The notes beneath the pieces were generated by a model. The model made no database searches. It saw only the letters and a program-made list of their open reading frames with translations, and was not told the DNA's origin. The translations under genes were made by a program, and so were the position numbers. Shown here one piece after another: positions 17,882 through 26,237 of a DNA stretch of 64,000 nucleotides. Position 1 is the first letter of the stretch. Every line of letters begins with the position of its first letter. Source of the DNA: UBA6170 sp034429975 (GTDB lineage Bacteria; Chloroflexota; Anaerolineae; Anaerolineales; Anaerolineaceae); contig DAOUFM010000076.1 in NCBI GenBank assembly GCA_034429975.1, positions 186,001-250,000 of the forward strand, read 5' to 3'.

Positions 17882-18784
17882 TTAATTACTATCGATTGAT
17901 GACCATCTACCATAAATCGCCATTGATATGGCTCTTTGTCCGCTTTTTTCCTGTAAAACAACTTCTCCAACCGAAGTATTGCCTTTGAATTTTCTCATTA
18001 TTCCTTCAAGTCCGTAAAATAAAGTCAGTGCTGAGGCTTTAATGGCATAGGCAGTAATCAGAATGAAGATCGGTTGATCGGTGAGGATCTGGCGGCAGCT
18101 ATCCAACAAATCTGGCACAATTTTGTAAAATTCCCAAACCTCTCCCTTGGGTCCCCGTCCAAATTTTGGTGGGTCGAGAATAATACCATCGTATTTTGAA
18201 TTTCTACGGATTTCGCGCTTGACGAATTTAAACGCATCATCCACCAACCAACGGATCTTTTGATCCGAGATCTTTGAAAGTGATTGATTTTCCTGCCCCC
18301 AGAGATTAACTTTTCGGGCAGCATCGAGGTGGGTCACAAACGCTCCGGCCTGAGCGGCTGCCAGGCTCGCCATTCCGGTATAGCCGAATAAATTAAGGAC
18401 ATTAAGTTTTCGATTGGTATATTTAATCTGGTTCTGGAGCCAGTCCCATTGGACTGCTTGTTCGGGAAAAACTCCAAGATGACGGGAAGCGGATTTTTGA
18501 ACCCAGAAATTCAAATTTTTGTAGTGCATTTGCCAACGTTCTTCCATTGGCCGGTAATCCTGCCAATGCCCACCATTTTTTTCCGCTGTTGGAATAAATT
18601 CACAATGTGCTTGATTCCAAACTTTTTCAGGTTGAGAAGGCAGCCAGATGGCTTCCGGTTCGGGACGTTTTAACAGGTAAGCTCCAAATCGTTCCAATTT
18701 AAGACCATTACCGCTATCCACCAATTCATAATCAACCCAATCAGGGTTTGAAAATAAATGGATTTCAGGAAGCTTTGCCATCAT
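17882..18784 (-). CDS. Class I SAM-dependent methyltransferase, RlmI/RlmK-like
   Basis: 300 aa. C-terminal Rossmann methyltransferase: VLNLFGYTGMASLAAAQAGAFVTHLDAA holds the SAM-binding motif I and acidic residue, IILDPPKFGRGPKGEVW is the catalytic motif IV. This matches the methyltransferase domain of 23S rRNA m5C1962/m7G2069 enzymes (pfam10672 type), but it lacks an N-terminal PUA or THUMP domain, so the RNA target is uncertain. The N-terminal 90 residues are family specific. Two adjacent ATG codons begin the frame. First gene of the leftward proC-AKR cluster; a TAAAAT lies about nine bases before the ATG, with no good -35. Confidence 0.85.
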   Translation of the reverse strand: MMAKLPEIHLFSNPDWVDYELVDSGNGLKLERFGAYLLKRPEPEAIWLPSQPEKVWNQAHCEFIPTAEKNGGHWQDYRPMEERWQMHYKNLNFWVQKSASRHLGVFPEQAVQWDWLQNQIKYTNRKLNVLNLFGYTGMASLAAAQAGAFVTHLDAARKVNLWGQENQSLSKISDQKIRWLVDDAFKFVKREIRRNSKYDGIILDPPKFGRGPKGEVWEFYKIVPDLLDSCRQILTDQPIFILITAYAIKASALTLFYGLEGIMRKFKGNTSVGEVVLQEKSGQRAISMAIYGRWSSIDSN

Positions 18785-18846
18785 TTCTCAATAATTTTAC
18801 TTGACATTTGATGAATTCAGTTCGTTATTGTTCAATCCATAGATAA

Positions 18847-18875
18847 TCGACAATCCTATTTTCTGAAAGTATAAT
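18847..18875 (+). promoter_or_regulatory. Promoter of the patB-mtaB operon
   Basis: TCGACA, 17 bp, TATAAT (one mismatch to consensus in -35), 63 bp before the ATG at 18939. It sits in the 154-bp divergent spacer shared with the methyltransferase gene. Confidence 0.6.
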
Positions 18876-18938
18876 TTTAGAATGGCTATTTTCTTAAAAG
18901 AGTAACTATTAAATCCAAGTTTTTAGAATCGAGGAAGA

Positions 18939-20096
18939 ATGCAATACAATTTCGATGAAATCATCCCAAGGAAGAAAACAGAAAGCGTCAAATGGAATCT
19001 TTACGGAGAAGACGTTCTTCCGTTTTGGGTGGCTGATATGGATTTCCGCTCTCCAAAACCTGTGATTGATGCATTAGAGAGCAGAGTTAAGCATGGGGTG
19101 TTTGGTTACCCCAGCGAAGATCAGGAATTGAAAGAGATTATCAAAAACAGAGTTCTAGATTTATATAATTGGGAAATTAAGGCAGAGGATATTGTTCTTT
19201 TACCCGGGGTGGTGAATGGGTTTAATTTAGTAATCCATGCACTTACACAACCAGGGGAGAAGGTATTAATGCAACCTCCGGTTTATCATCCTTTCTTGAT
19301 GGCCCCACAAAATGCTCATGCCATTCGGCAGGATGCTCCTCTTACACTCAACCTTGATGGAAGCTACACTATTGACTTTGATCAATTCGATGAAAAAATT
19401 GATGAAGTAACAAAATTATTTTTATTATGTAATCCCCACAACCCGGTTGGACGGGTTTTTAGTAAATCAGAATTATTGAAAATGGCAAACCTTTGTTTGC
19501 GGAAAAATGTGTTTATTTGTGCCGATGAAATCCATTCTGATATGATTTTTAAAGGTTTTCAGCATGTGCCCATTGCATCCCTGGATCATGAAATTGCCCA
19601 AAAAACAATCACATTAATGGCACCCAGTAAAACTTACAATATTGCCGGGTTAGGCTGTTCTTTCGCGATTGCTCAAAATTCGGACCTGAGGGATCAGTTG
19701 CTAAAAGCCAAACGGGGTCTTATGCCAGGAGTGAATTTATTGGGATTGACTGCCGCAAAAGCAGCCTATCAATTTGGAGATGAGTGGCTCAGTCAATTAA
19801 TGGATTACCTCGAAGAAAACTGGAACACAATGATTACTTTTCTGGAACAGAATCTACCTTTGATTAAAATAACACCAATTGAAGGGACTTATCTGGCCTG
19901 GCTGGATTGTCGTTCGTTACCACTCGAAAAAAGCCCCTATGAATTCTTTCTTGAAAAGGCAAAACTGGCATTTAATGACGGAAAGATTTTCGGCCCTGGT
20001 GGAGAGGGGTTTATTCGTCTGAATTTTGGCTGCCCACGATCAATGCTGCTAGACGGATTGAACCGAATGAAAGCAGCACTGGACATGATTAATTAG
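18939..20096 (+). CDS. patB: MalY/PatB family C-S lyase
   Basis: 385 aa PLP aminotransferase-fold beta-lyase, cleaving cystathionine or cysteine conjugates to a thiol, pyruvate and ammonia. Starts MQYNFDEIIPRKKTESVKWN, followed by PFWVADMDF, the family signature. CNPHNPVGRVF, CADEIHSD and the Schiff-base lysine in SKTYN (Lys231) are intact, and the C-terminal RLNFGCPRS carries the carboxylate-binding Arg. AGGAAGA before the ATG. First gene of a five-gene rightward run with gaps of 9, 13, 29 and 10 bp. Whether it serves methionine metabolism or thiol detoxification cannot be told. Confidence 0.92.
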   Translation: MQYNFDEIIPRKKTESVKWNLYGEDVLPFWVADMDFRSPKPVIDALESRVKHGVFGYPSEDQELKEIIKNRVLDLYNWEIKAEDIVLLPGVVNGFNLVIHALTQPGEKVLMQPPVYHPFLMAPQNAHAIRQDAPLTLNLDGSYTIDFDQFDEKIDEVTKLFLLCNPHNPVGRVFSKSELLKMANLCLRKNVFICADEIHSDMIFKGFQHVPIASLDHEIAQKTITLMAPSKTYNIAGLGCSFAIAQNSDLRDQLLKAKRGLMPGVNLLGLTAAKAAYQFGDEWLSQLMDYLEENWNTMITFLEQNLPLIKITPIEGTYLAWLDCRSLPLEKSPYEFFLEKAKLAFNDGKIFGPGGEGFIRLNFGCPRSMLLDGLNRMKAALDMIN

Positions 20097-20105
20097 ATTA
20101 CGATC

Positions 20106-20744
20106 ATGACTGATCATTCGACTGACCAAAACCCTCCATCAAAAAAATCTTGCGGATGTTTTACTGTCATTCTTTTTATGATAATGATGTTTGTTCTGGT
20201 ATGGTCGGGTTTAATCATGGCAGGATCTTACTTGATTGTGGGAGATCGGGTAAAACCAGTTGACGCCATAGTTGTTTTAAGTGGTGACGATGGAGATAGG
20301 GTTAAAGAAGCGATCCTTTGGTATAAACAAGGATATGGAAAAAACTTCATCATTACGAAAACCCATACAGAAGAGATTGGGGAAAACCGAACCTACAGTG
20401 AGATGTTGCAGCGAATTGCAATTGATGGAGGGGTTCCAGCTGATTCAATTTACGTTACCTCAGGAGAATCGGCAACCACAGCAGAAGAAGCCAAAGCTGT
20501 CAAACTGTTAATGCACCAACGAAATATAAATTCAATTCTGGTCATAACCGCTCCTTATCATACTCGCAGAACGAAAATTATTTTCAACCAGGAATTCAAA
20601 GGAACAAAAATAAAAGTTTTGGTTCATCCAGTTGAAAAAAGTTGGTATAAGCCAACGACCTGGTATTTTTCAGTTCAAGGATGGCGGCAAACCCTGGCTG
20701 AATACGGCGGTCTTTTTTATTTATGGATAAATAGACCGGTGTAG
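20106..20744 (+). CDS. YdcF/SanA/ElyC family membrane protein (DUF218)
   Basis: 212 aa. One membrane helix at about 20-42 preceded by a Lys/Ser-rich cytosolic stretch, then a DUF218 Rossmann-like domain outside: VDAIVVLSGDDGDRVKEAI, FIITKTHTEE, ESATTAEEAKAVK and ITAPYHTRRTKIIF. ElyC and SanA homologues affect envelope integrity and undecaprenyl-linked polymer synthesis; the biochemical activity is unknown. The canonical GG after VVLS is here GD. Second in the patB-mtaB run. Confidence 0.85.
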   Translation: MTDHSTDQNPPSKKSCGCFTVILFMIMMFVLVWSGLIMAGSYLIVGDRVKPVDAIVVLSGDDGDRVKEAILWYKQGYGKNFIITKTHTEEIGENRTYSEMLQRIAIDGGVPADSIYVTSGESATTAEEAKAVKLLMHQRNINSILVITAPYHTRRTKIIFNQEFKGTKIKVLVHPVEKSWYKPTTWYFSVQGWRQTLAEYGGLFYLWINRPV

Positions 20745-20757
20745 AAGGTATGAGTAA

Positions 20758-22155
20758 ATGAAGAAGAGAATTGATCAGGTTTTTTCAATGATTGCTATCA
20801 TTGTCTTACCATTTGTTCTTTCTATTTTATTTAATCTCGACCCAAATTCAAAAATTATGCAATTGAATTGGCAAGAAGTAACTTTCGATCAACCATCTCA
20901 AAATGAAAAATGGACAAATGCTGCGCAATTAATCTTGCGACAACAACCCTGGCAATCCGATTTACGGGTCAGGTTGGCGAAAAAACAATTCACCGATCAT
21001 CAATTTTCCCAAACGATCCAATCATTAAATAATGCAAGTTCATCCGAACCACTTAAATTCGATGAATTGATCATGTTAGGACAAGCTTACCTAAATTCTG
21101 ATCAATCAGAAAAAGCATATTCTATCTGGCAGGGTTTAGTGAATTATCCAAATTTAACCTCAGACAATTATTATCAATTGGTTCAAACCCAGCAGACGAA
21201 CAGTGATTGGTTTGGTGCTTTTCAAACTTTATTGCATTGGCAGCATGCAGAACCTGAAAACAAAGAGATGTTATACAACTTGGCATTGTCGCAACTAATT
21301 TTTGACCCCCAAAATGCGGGTGATACATTTGCAAAAATTGGTGATAAAAAATTGAAATCTGTTGATATTGTTATTCCTAAAATTGCTGAAAATGAAAATT
21401 TTATTTATAAAATTATTTTAGCGGGTAATTATTTAGCGAGTATTGATGAATGGAACTATGCATCTGCAGCTTATGCCTATGTGACCCGATTAGATCCCGA
21501 ATATGCAGAAGGATGGGCTTATTATGGGAATGCGCTTCTAAGAACCGGGAGAAGTGGTTATTTTGCACTTGAAAAGGCTGTCCGATTATCCCCTCAGTCA
21601 AAAATAGCCCGTGCTTATCTGGCTGCCTATGAAAGATCCCAAAACAATTTTGATCAAAGTTTGTCTATTTATCAAAACCTTTCCAAAGAAGACCCAGACA
21701 ATATTGTCTGGTTGCAGGAACTGGGGCAAACTTACGTGGTGGCAGGAGACCTTGAGCAAGCATTGAAATATTTCGTTTTGGCAACAGAAAGTGAACCAGA
21801 AAACATTGAATGCTGGTTGGCGTTAGCAAAATTCAGCGGAAATTATAAATACGAGATTCAAACAAAAGGACTGATGGCTGCCCGTAAAGCGCTATCTATT
21901 GATGAGAAAAATTGGGAAGCCAATGATGTGATGGGCTGGTTACTGATTATCTTGGAAGATTATAGTTCGGCTGAACGCTTTCTGACGAAGGCTTATGAAA
22001 GTAACCCGGAATCTGATTTGGTCAATTTGCATTTAGGACAGCTATTTATATTGGTTGATAAAAAAGAATTGGGAAATTATTTTTTGTCAAGAAGTATTGA
22101 ATTTACGAATGACCAGGAAATAAAGCGATTGGCAGCAAGATTCTTACAGCCATAA
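20758..22155 (+). CDS. Membrane-anchored TPR protein
   Basis: 465 aa. An N-terminal hydrophobic helix (about 10-27) after MKKRID acts as signal or anchor; the rest is a series of tetratricopeptide repeats, clearest at 230-265 (YASAAYAYVTRLDPEYAEGWAYYGNALL), 295-350 and 375-440 (EDYSSAERFLTKAYESNPES). Probably an exterior scaffold for protein contacts. I cannot assign a specific partner; position between ydcF and a lipoprotein suggests envelope work. GAAGGT precedes the ATG. Confidence 0.8.
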   Translation: MKKRIDQVFSMIAIIVLPFVLSILFNLDPNSKIMQLNWQEVTFDQPSQNEKWTNAAQLILRQQPWQSDLRVRLAKKQFTDHQFSQTIQSLNNASSSEPLKFDELIMLGQAYLNSDQSEKAYSIWQGLVNYPNLTSDNYYQLVQTQQTNSDWFGAFQTLLHWQHAEPENKEMLYNLALSQLIFDPQNAGDTFAKIGDKKLKSVDIVIPKIAENENFIYKIILAGNYLASIDEWNYASAAYAYVTRLDPEYAEGWAYYGNALLRTGRSGYFALEKAVRLSPQSKIARAYLAAYERSQNNFDQSLSIYQNLSKEDPDNIVWLQELGQTYVVAGDLEQALKYFVLATESEPENIECWLALAKFSGNYKYEIQTKGLMAARKALSIDEKNWEANDVMGWLLIILEDYSSAERFLTKAYESNPESDLVNLHLGQLFILVDKKELGNYFLSRSIEFTNDQEIKRLAARFLQP

Positions 22156-22184
22156 AGAAGCCTGCATTCATGTTAAAATACTAA

Positions 22185-22841
22185 ATGTTGATGAAAAAAG
22201 TCTTTTTTGCTTTACTTTCTTTAATTTTTTTTGGTGGATGTGTTATCACTGAAACAATATTTCCAAAGGCGACCGAAATTCCACCTTCCGGAACCGTGTT
22301 ATTAAGTGAAACATTTTCCTCTGTTGATAGTGGTTGGCCTGTCATCAATCAGAATGGCTCTTTTGTGATCTATCAGGCGGACGGACTGCGTTTTCTCATT
22401 GAAAAATCGAATTTAGATTTAATTTCCAGCCCAGGGTTTCGATTCTCGGATGTACGCGTCGAGGTTGAAGCCATAAAAATAGATGGTCCAGACAATAACA
22501 CCTATGGCATTATTTGCCGGAGACAAGACGATAAAAATTATTACGCCTTTGTCATTAGCAGTGATGGCTATACTGGGATTATCAAGGTCGTAGAAGGAAA
22601 TTATCAGTTGATCAATGGTACAACCCTCGAATTTGCACCAGCTGTTAATCAGGGACGATCTATCAATTACCTTTCAGCAACATGCCAGGGCAATATGTTG
22701 AGTTTTAATGTTAATGGTGAAAAACAATTTGATATTCAGGATGATCAGTTTACTCAGGGAAGTGTAGGTTTAATCGCTGGCAGTTTTGATGAGCCTGGTG
22801 TGGATATCTTCTTTGATAATCTGACAGTTTTTCAACCTTGA
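22185..22841 (+). CDS. Lipoprotein with lectin-like (DUF1080/LamG-type) domain
   Basis: 218 aa. Signal peptide with lipobox FFGGC (Cys19). The mature part starts LLSETFSSVDSGWP and continues with a beta-sandwich pattern (VRVEVEAIK, NTYGIICRRQD.KNYYAFVIS.DGY, VGLIAGSF..PGVDIFFDNLTV) seen in 3-keto-disaccharide-hydrolase/concanavalin-like lipoproteins. Likely binds carbohydrate or polymer at the cell surface; catalytic residues are not evident. The 29-bp gap to the TPR gene and 10-bp gap to mtaB place it in the same transcript. Confidence 0.75.
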   Translation: MLMKKVFFALLSLIFFGGCVITETIFPKATEIPPSGTVLLSETFSSVDSGWPVINQNGSFVIYQADGLRFLIEKSNLDLISSPGFRFSDVRVEVEAIKIDGPDNNTYGIICRRQDDKNYYAFVISSDGYTGIIKVVEGNYQLINGTTLEFAPAVNQGRSINYLSATCQGNMLSFNVNGEKQFDIQDDQFTQGSVGLIAGSFDEPGVDIFFDNLTVFQP

Positions 22842-22851
22842 TCGGAAAATT

Positions 22852-24132
22852 ATGAATGTTTTTTTTGATACGATTGGCTGTCGTTTAAACCAGAGTGAAA
22901 TTGAAATTATGGCATCTCAATTTCGCCGGGCAGGTCATACGGTTGTCGGAGATGCCTCCAACGCAGATCTCGTTATTGTTAATACCTGTGCAGTAACCAG
23001 TGCCGCTGCATCTGATTCCCGTCAGAAGATCAGGCAAGCCGCCAACAAAGGAGCAGGGCAAATTATTGCTACCGGCTGCTGGGCTACGCTTGAACCTCAA
23101 GCGGCATTAACTTTACCCGGTGTAGAAAACGTTGTTTTAAATGAAAATAAAGAACATCTGGTTTCCGATTATTTAAAAGTAACTCCTTTAATCTTCGACC
23201 TTGAGCCACTGGCTCGCGAACCATTACCAGGAGATCATCAAAGAACAAGAGCTTTTATTAAAGTTCAGGACGGCTGTGATAACTTTTGTACATTTTGTAT
23301 TACAAAGGTAGCTCGTGGCAAGGGAGTAAGCCGTCCAACCGATGAAATTTTGAAGGATATTGAGAGCGCTCTAATTGGCGATGTAAAAGAGATTGTGCTG
23401 ACGGGGGTTCATTTGGGCTCCTGGGGCAAAGATTTCTCACAAAAACAGCATTTAAGAGATTTAATTGAGACAATTCTGAAAGTAACATCTGTGCAACGCT
23501 TACGACTGTCTTCCCTGGAACCCTGGGGGCTTGGTGAAAGTTTTTTCAGTTTATGGGAAGACCAGCGTCTTTGTCCACATTTACACCTTCCATTACAATC
23601 AGGTTCCGCTGAAATATTGAAACGTATGGCTCGGAAGACCACCCCAGAGAAGTTCATGCGAATTGTTGAAGATGCCAGAGCAGTCGTCCCTGAGATAGCC
23701 ATCACAACAGATATGATCGTGGGGTTTCCAGGAGAAACAGATGAACTTTTCGCTGAGTCGATGGAATTTGTTAAAGCTATTAATTTTTCAGCCGGGCATA
23801 TTTTTCCTTTTTCACCTCGCCCAGGTACTGCGGCTGCAAAATATCAGGAACAAATCCCAGGCATGATAAAAAAAAGAAGATCAGCAGCAATGCGGGCGAT
23901 ATTTGCCGAGATGACCCATCTTTATCAATCGAGTTATATTGGCAAGGAAGTTGATGTGCTGTGGGAAAATGGGGAATTGCAATTGGATGGAAATTGGCAA
24001 ATGAAAGGTTTGACCGGAAATTATTTGCGCATAGCCACTAAAGATAAAGATAATCTGGTTAATCAAATCCATCAAGTAAAAATTCACTCTTTTTCAATGG
24101 ATGGTTTAGAGGGAGAAGTATTAAATAAATAG
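22852..24132 (+). CDS. mtaB: tRNA (t6A37) methylthiotransferase
   Basis: 426 aa radical-SAM enzyme that adds a methylthio group to N6-threonylcarbamoyladenosine-37 of tRNAs reading ANN codons. N-terminal MTTase domain with Cys10, Cys46 and Cys76 for the auxiliary 4Fe-4S cluster; radical-SAM CxxxCxxC at Cys142, Cys146, Cys149; C-terminal TRAM domain. The start DTIGCRLNQSE, with the -C-R-L-N-Q- form, identifies MtaB rather than MiaB or RimO. Last gene of the patB run, ending at a hairpin. Confidence 0.95.
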   Translation: MNVFFDTIGCRLNQSEIEIMASQFRRAGHTVVGDASNADLVIVNTCAVTSAAASDSRQKIRQAANKGAGQIIATGCWATLEPQAALTLPGVENVVLNENKEHLVSDYLKVTPLIFDLEPLAREPLPGDHQRTRAFIKVQDGCDNFCTFCITKVARGKGVSRPTDEILKDIESALIGDVKEIVLTGVHLGSWGKDFSQKQHLRDLIETILKVTSVQRLRLSSLEPWGLGESFFSLWEDQRLCPHLHLPLQSGSAEILKRMARKTTPEKFMRIVEDARAVVPEIAITTDMIVGFPGETDELFAESMEFVKAINFSAGHIFPFSPRPGTAAAKYQEQIPGMIKKRRSAAMRAIFAEMTHLYQSSYIGKEVDVLWENGELQLDGNWQMKGLTGNYLRIATKDKDNLVNQIHQVKIHSFSMDGLEGEVLNK

Positions 24133-24133
24133 A

Positions 24134-24148
24134 CCGCCTAAAAGGCGG
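24134..24148. terminator. GC-rich hairpin between convergent mtaB and NBR1 lipoprotein
   Basis: CCGCCT-aaa-AGGCGG, a 6-bp perfect stem with a 3-nt loop, two bases past the mtaB stop and 22 bp before the stop of the facing gene. It has no T run in either direction, so it may block or stabilise 3' ends rather than act as a classic terminator. Confidence 0.45.
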
Positions 24149-24169
24149 CCTAATTCGTCGCTTTAGTGT

Positions 24170-25147
24170 CTATTTCACAATAATTGTTAAGGGTAAGTTA
24201 CAAATAATAGTATTGCCCTGAACCAACGCCCAATTGGTGGTGTAAGTTCCTGGAGCTGTTGGAGCCAGCATATCAACCCGGATTTCTACTTTGTCTCCAG
24301 ATTTCACGGTTTCATTCAAATCAAAAATTTTCGCGTATTTTTGAAGTTCAGTTCCACGGATGTATTTATAATCCAAAGTTCCTGTATCCCAGGTTTTTCC
24401 AGTGATATTTTTTATTGTCCAGACAGCATCAAAATCGTAGCCAGGATTCATTTTTGTGTAAGGGGCTGGAGAGGTGGTTACATCGCAAAGCGGGGAGGTA
24501 ACCGGGGTGGCAATTACAGGGATAGAACCACTGGTTTCGTTCTTGAAAACATTATAAGCATAAATTCCTGTATTGCTATCCAGTCTGACGGTAATTTTTT
24601 CAATTCCTTTCACAGCTTCAGGAAGAAGCACTGTAAATTTGAAAGTTCCTCCAGAGCCAGAATTAATCGTACCGACATCCACTGCGTTTTTAGAAAAAGA
24701 TTCGAATGGTCCTACACGAATTTTAAAAATTGTATTGGCGGGGAAGTTATCTGCTTGTACAGATACTGCGACATTCTTCTCCACGCCAATAATGGTAATG
24801 ATGGCTTGTGGAACCTCAGTTGCTATGGGCGTTGAAGTAGCCGGAATGATGGTTGGCAAAATTACCGGGGTAGAAGTAGGAAGAGGAGTGGAGGTTGGTA
24901 GTGGTTCCTGAGTGGGTTCAAGCGTTGGTAGAACCTCTTGGGTTGGTTCAAGTGTTGGGATGGGGGGTAAGGCAGTTGCTGTAGAATTCTGAATAGCATC
25001 AACCGCTAAAGTTTGGGCAATTTCTGTACGAATTGCGTTTACTGCTTTATCAATTTCTTCCGGTGACACAGTTGGTGCGGGAGCTGGTTTACAGGCCGAA
25101 AGAATTACTAACATAATAATACTGATCAAATAGGTTATTTTTCTCAT
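24170..25147 (-). CDS. Lipoprotein with NBR1-type Ig-like domain
   Basis: 325 aa. Lipobox ILSAC at about residue 19, an Ala/Thr-rich helix, then a long Pro/Thr repeat (PTLEPTQE, LPTSTPLP) at about 65-105. A first beta domain follows (about 112-205: TIIGVEKNVAVSVQADNFPANTIFKIRVGPF). The C-terminal 100 residues, with FDAVWTIKNITGKTWDTG, KSGDKVEIRVDMLAPTAPGTY and TNWALVQ, match the four-Trp/NBR1 Ig-like domain that occurs in surface proteins of Chloroflexi. Lipid-anchored exterior protein, ligand unknown. AAGGAG before the ATG. Confidence 0.8.
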   Translation of the reverse strand: MRKITYLISIIMLVILSACKPAPAPTVSPEEIDKAVNAIRTEIAQTLAVDAIQNSTATALPPIPTLEPTQEVLPTLEPTQEPLPTSTPLPTSTPVILPTIIPATSTPIATEVPQAIITIIGVEKNVAVSVQADNFPANTIFKIRVGPFESFSKNAVDVGTINSGSGGTFKFTVLLPEAVKGIEKITVRLDSNTGIYAYNVFKNETSGSIPVIATPVTSPLCDVTTSPAPYTKMNPGYDFDAVWTIKNITGKTWDTGTLDYKYIRGTELQKYAKIFDLNETVKSGDKVEIRVDMLAPTAPGTYTTNWALVQGNTIICNLPLTIIVK

Positions 25148-25253
25148 TTTATTCTCCTTAAAATTAAATCACTATAAATAGAGACGATAAAAATTTGGAA
25201 TTTGTTCCAAAAATCACGAAAAGCTTGAAAATGAATTAAAATTTTGATGAAGT

Positions 25254-25282
25254 TTGACCATAGCCAGCCGTTGAAGTATAAT
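25254..25282 (+). promoter_or_regulatory. Promoter of the rpmH-rnpA-yidC operon
   Basis: TTGACC, exactly 17 bp, TATAAT, 54 bp before the rpmH start. Near-consensus and the strongest-looking promoter in the window, as fits a ribosomal protein gene. No DnaA boxes are seen in this spacer. Confidence 0.8.
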
Positions 25283-25336
25283 AATCGCTTGTCAGTTTTT
25301 GGAATCAAAAAATTTTTAATTTGAAAGGAAAAGTAT

Positions 25337-25504
25337 ATGCCCAAACGGACATACCAACCAAAGAAAAAACATCGAATTCGTGAGCATGGTTTTCGCGCAC
25401 GAATGGCCACCAAAGGCGGCCGAGAAGTCTTAAAAAGACGTCGTTTGCGTGGGCGCAGTAAACTAGCTGCAACTTTAACGCATGTTAAAAGAATTAGCTG
25501 GTAA
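25337..25504 (+). CDS. rpmH: 50S ribosomal protein L34
   Basis: 55 aa. Very basic: MPKRTYQPKKKHRIREHGFR, then ARMATKGGREVLKRRRLRGR, the L34 signature. It carries a C-terminal extension of about ten residues (ATLTHVKRISW) beyond the common 44-47 aa form, ending in a natural stop. GAAAGGAAAAGT precedes the ATG. It lies directly ahead of rnpA, the order conserved in most bacteria. Confidence 0.95.
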   Translation: MPKRTYQPKKKHRIREHGFRARMATKGGREVLKRRRLRGRSKLAATLTHVKRISW

Positions 25505-25557
25505 AGCCAATTCTTTGTTCGGAATGGCCTGCCAATTTAATTTGGGCAGGTAGATGA

Positions 25558-25911
25558 GTGAAACGCGACTACCGATTACGAAGTTCTATAGATTTTCAAC
25601 GAGTAAAGCTAAATGGCAAATCCTACGCCCATTCGTTGATTATTTTGATCAAATTGCCTAATCCTGATGGGGCACTAAGAATCGGAGTATCTGCTGGAAA
25701 GTCAATTGGAAATGCGGTCACCAGAAATCGTGCGAAACGCCGGATGCGAGCTAGTTTGAATGCAATCATGAAAAATATTCAGCCTGGTTGGGATCTGGTG
25801 TTTCTGGCAAGAAAACCAATAACATCGGCGGCCTTTGAAGAAATAGTTGCAGCCGAAGTCCTTGTATTAAAAAGAGCAGGGTTAATTTTGGAAGGAAGTG
25901 AGGAGCTATGA
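25558..25911 (+). CDS. rnpA: Ribonuclease P protein component
   Basis: 117 aa with a GTG start. Protein subunit that helps the RNase P RNA trim tRNA 5' leaders. The N-terminal YRLRSSIDFQRV and the RNR motif block GNAVTRNRAKRRMRA are diagnostic. A GTAGATGA stretch lies upstream of the GTG. The last four bases overlap yidD (ATGA). The RNase P RNA gene is not in this window. Confidence 0.95.
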   Translation: MKRDYRLRSSIDFQRVKLNGKSYAHSLIILIKLPNPDGALRIGVSAGKSIGNAVTRNRAKRRMRASLNAIMKNIQPGWDLVFLARKPITSAAFEEIVAAEVLVLKRAGLILEGSEEL

Positions 25912-26189
25912 GTTACATTCACGAATATCCAAATGAACCCTCTTTGGTTTCTTTACCTTTCAATTTAAGGAATTTTCCACGATGGGTTTTATTGGTTTTA
26001 ATTCGTTTTTATCAAAAACTAATATCTCCCGCATTACCAGCAAATACATGCCGTTTTTACCCCAGCTGTTCTCACTATGGTTATCAGGCTATTTATAAGC
26101 ATGGCGCTTTTAAAGGATTAATTATGGCAATTTGGCGTGTGTTGCGATGCAATCCATTTAATCCTGGAGGGTATGATCCTGTGCCTTAA
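25908..26189 (+). CDS. yidD: Membrane protein insertion efficiency factor YidD
   Basis: 93 aa, typical. Contains the conserved IRFYQKLISPALPANTCRFYPSCSHYGYQAI and the Trp-Arg-x-x-RCNPF-PGGYDPVP tail. A small amphipathic membrane-associated protein supporting YidC-dependent insertion; mechanism unknown. A 20-residue N-terminal extension (SYIHEYPNEPSLVSL) precedes the usual start region. GGAGG lies within the rnpA end upstream of its ATG. Confidence 0.93.
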   Translation: MSYIHEYPNEPSLVSLPFNLRNFPRWVLLVLIRFYQKLISPALPANTCRFYPSCSHYGYQAIYKHGAFKGLIMAIWRVLRCNPFNPGGYDPVP

Positions 26190-26237
26190 CAAAGCCGAAT
26201 GGATCATTCTTTATACTCCTGGAATATAAAGAGACCA

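Noticed and set aside
24341..24835. Rightward 164-codon frame
   Set aside because: Antisense of the NBR1 lipoprotein, which has lipobox, ribosome site and domain support.
25148..25336. Replication origin next to rpmH
   Set aside because: No DnaA box (TTATCCACA-like) or dnaA/dnaN gene is visible; rpmH-rnpA order alone is not enough.
25144..25413. Leftward 89-codon frame across the rpmH promoter
   Set aside because: It is the antisense of rpmH and its promoter, with Arg/Phe-rich shadow composition.
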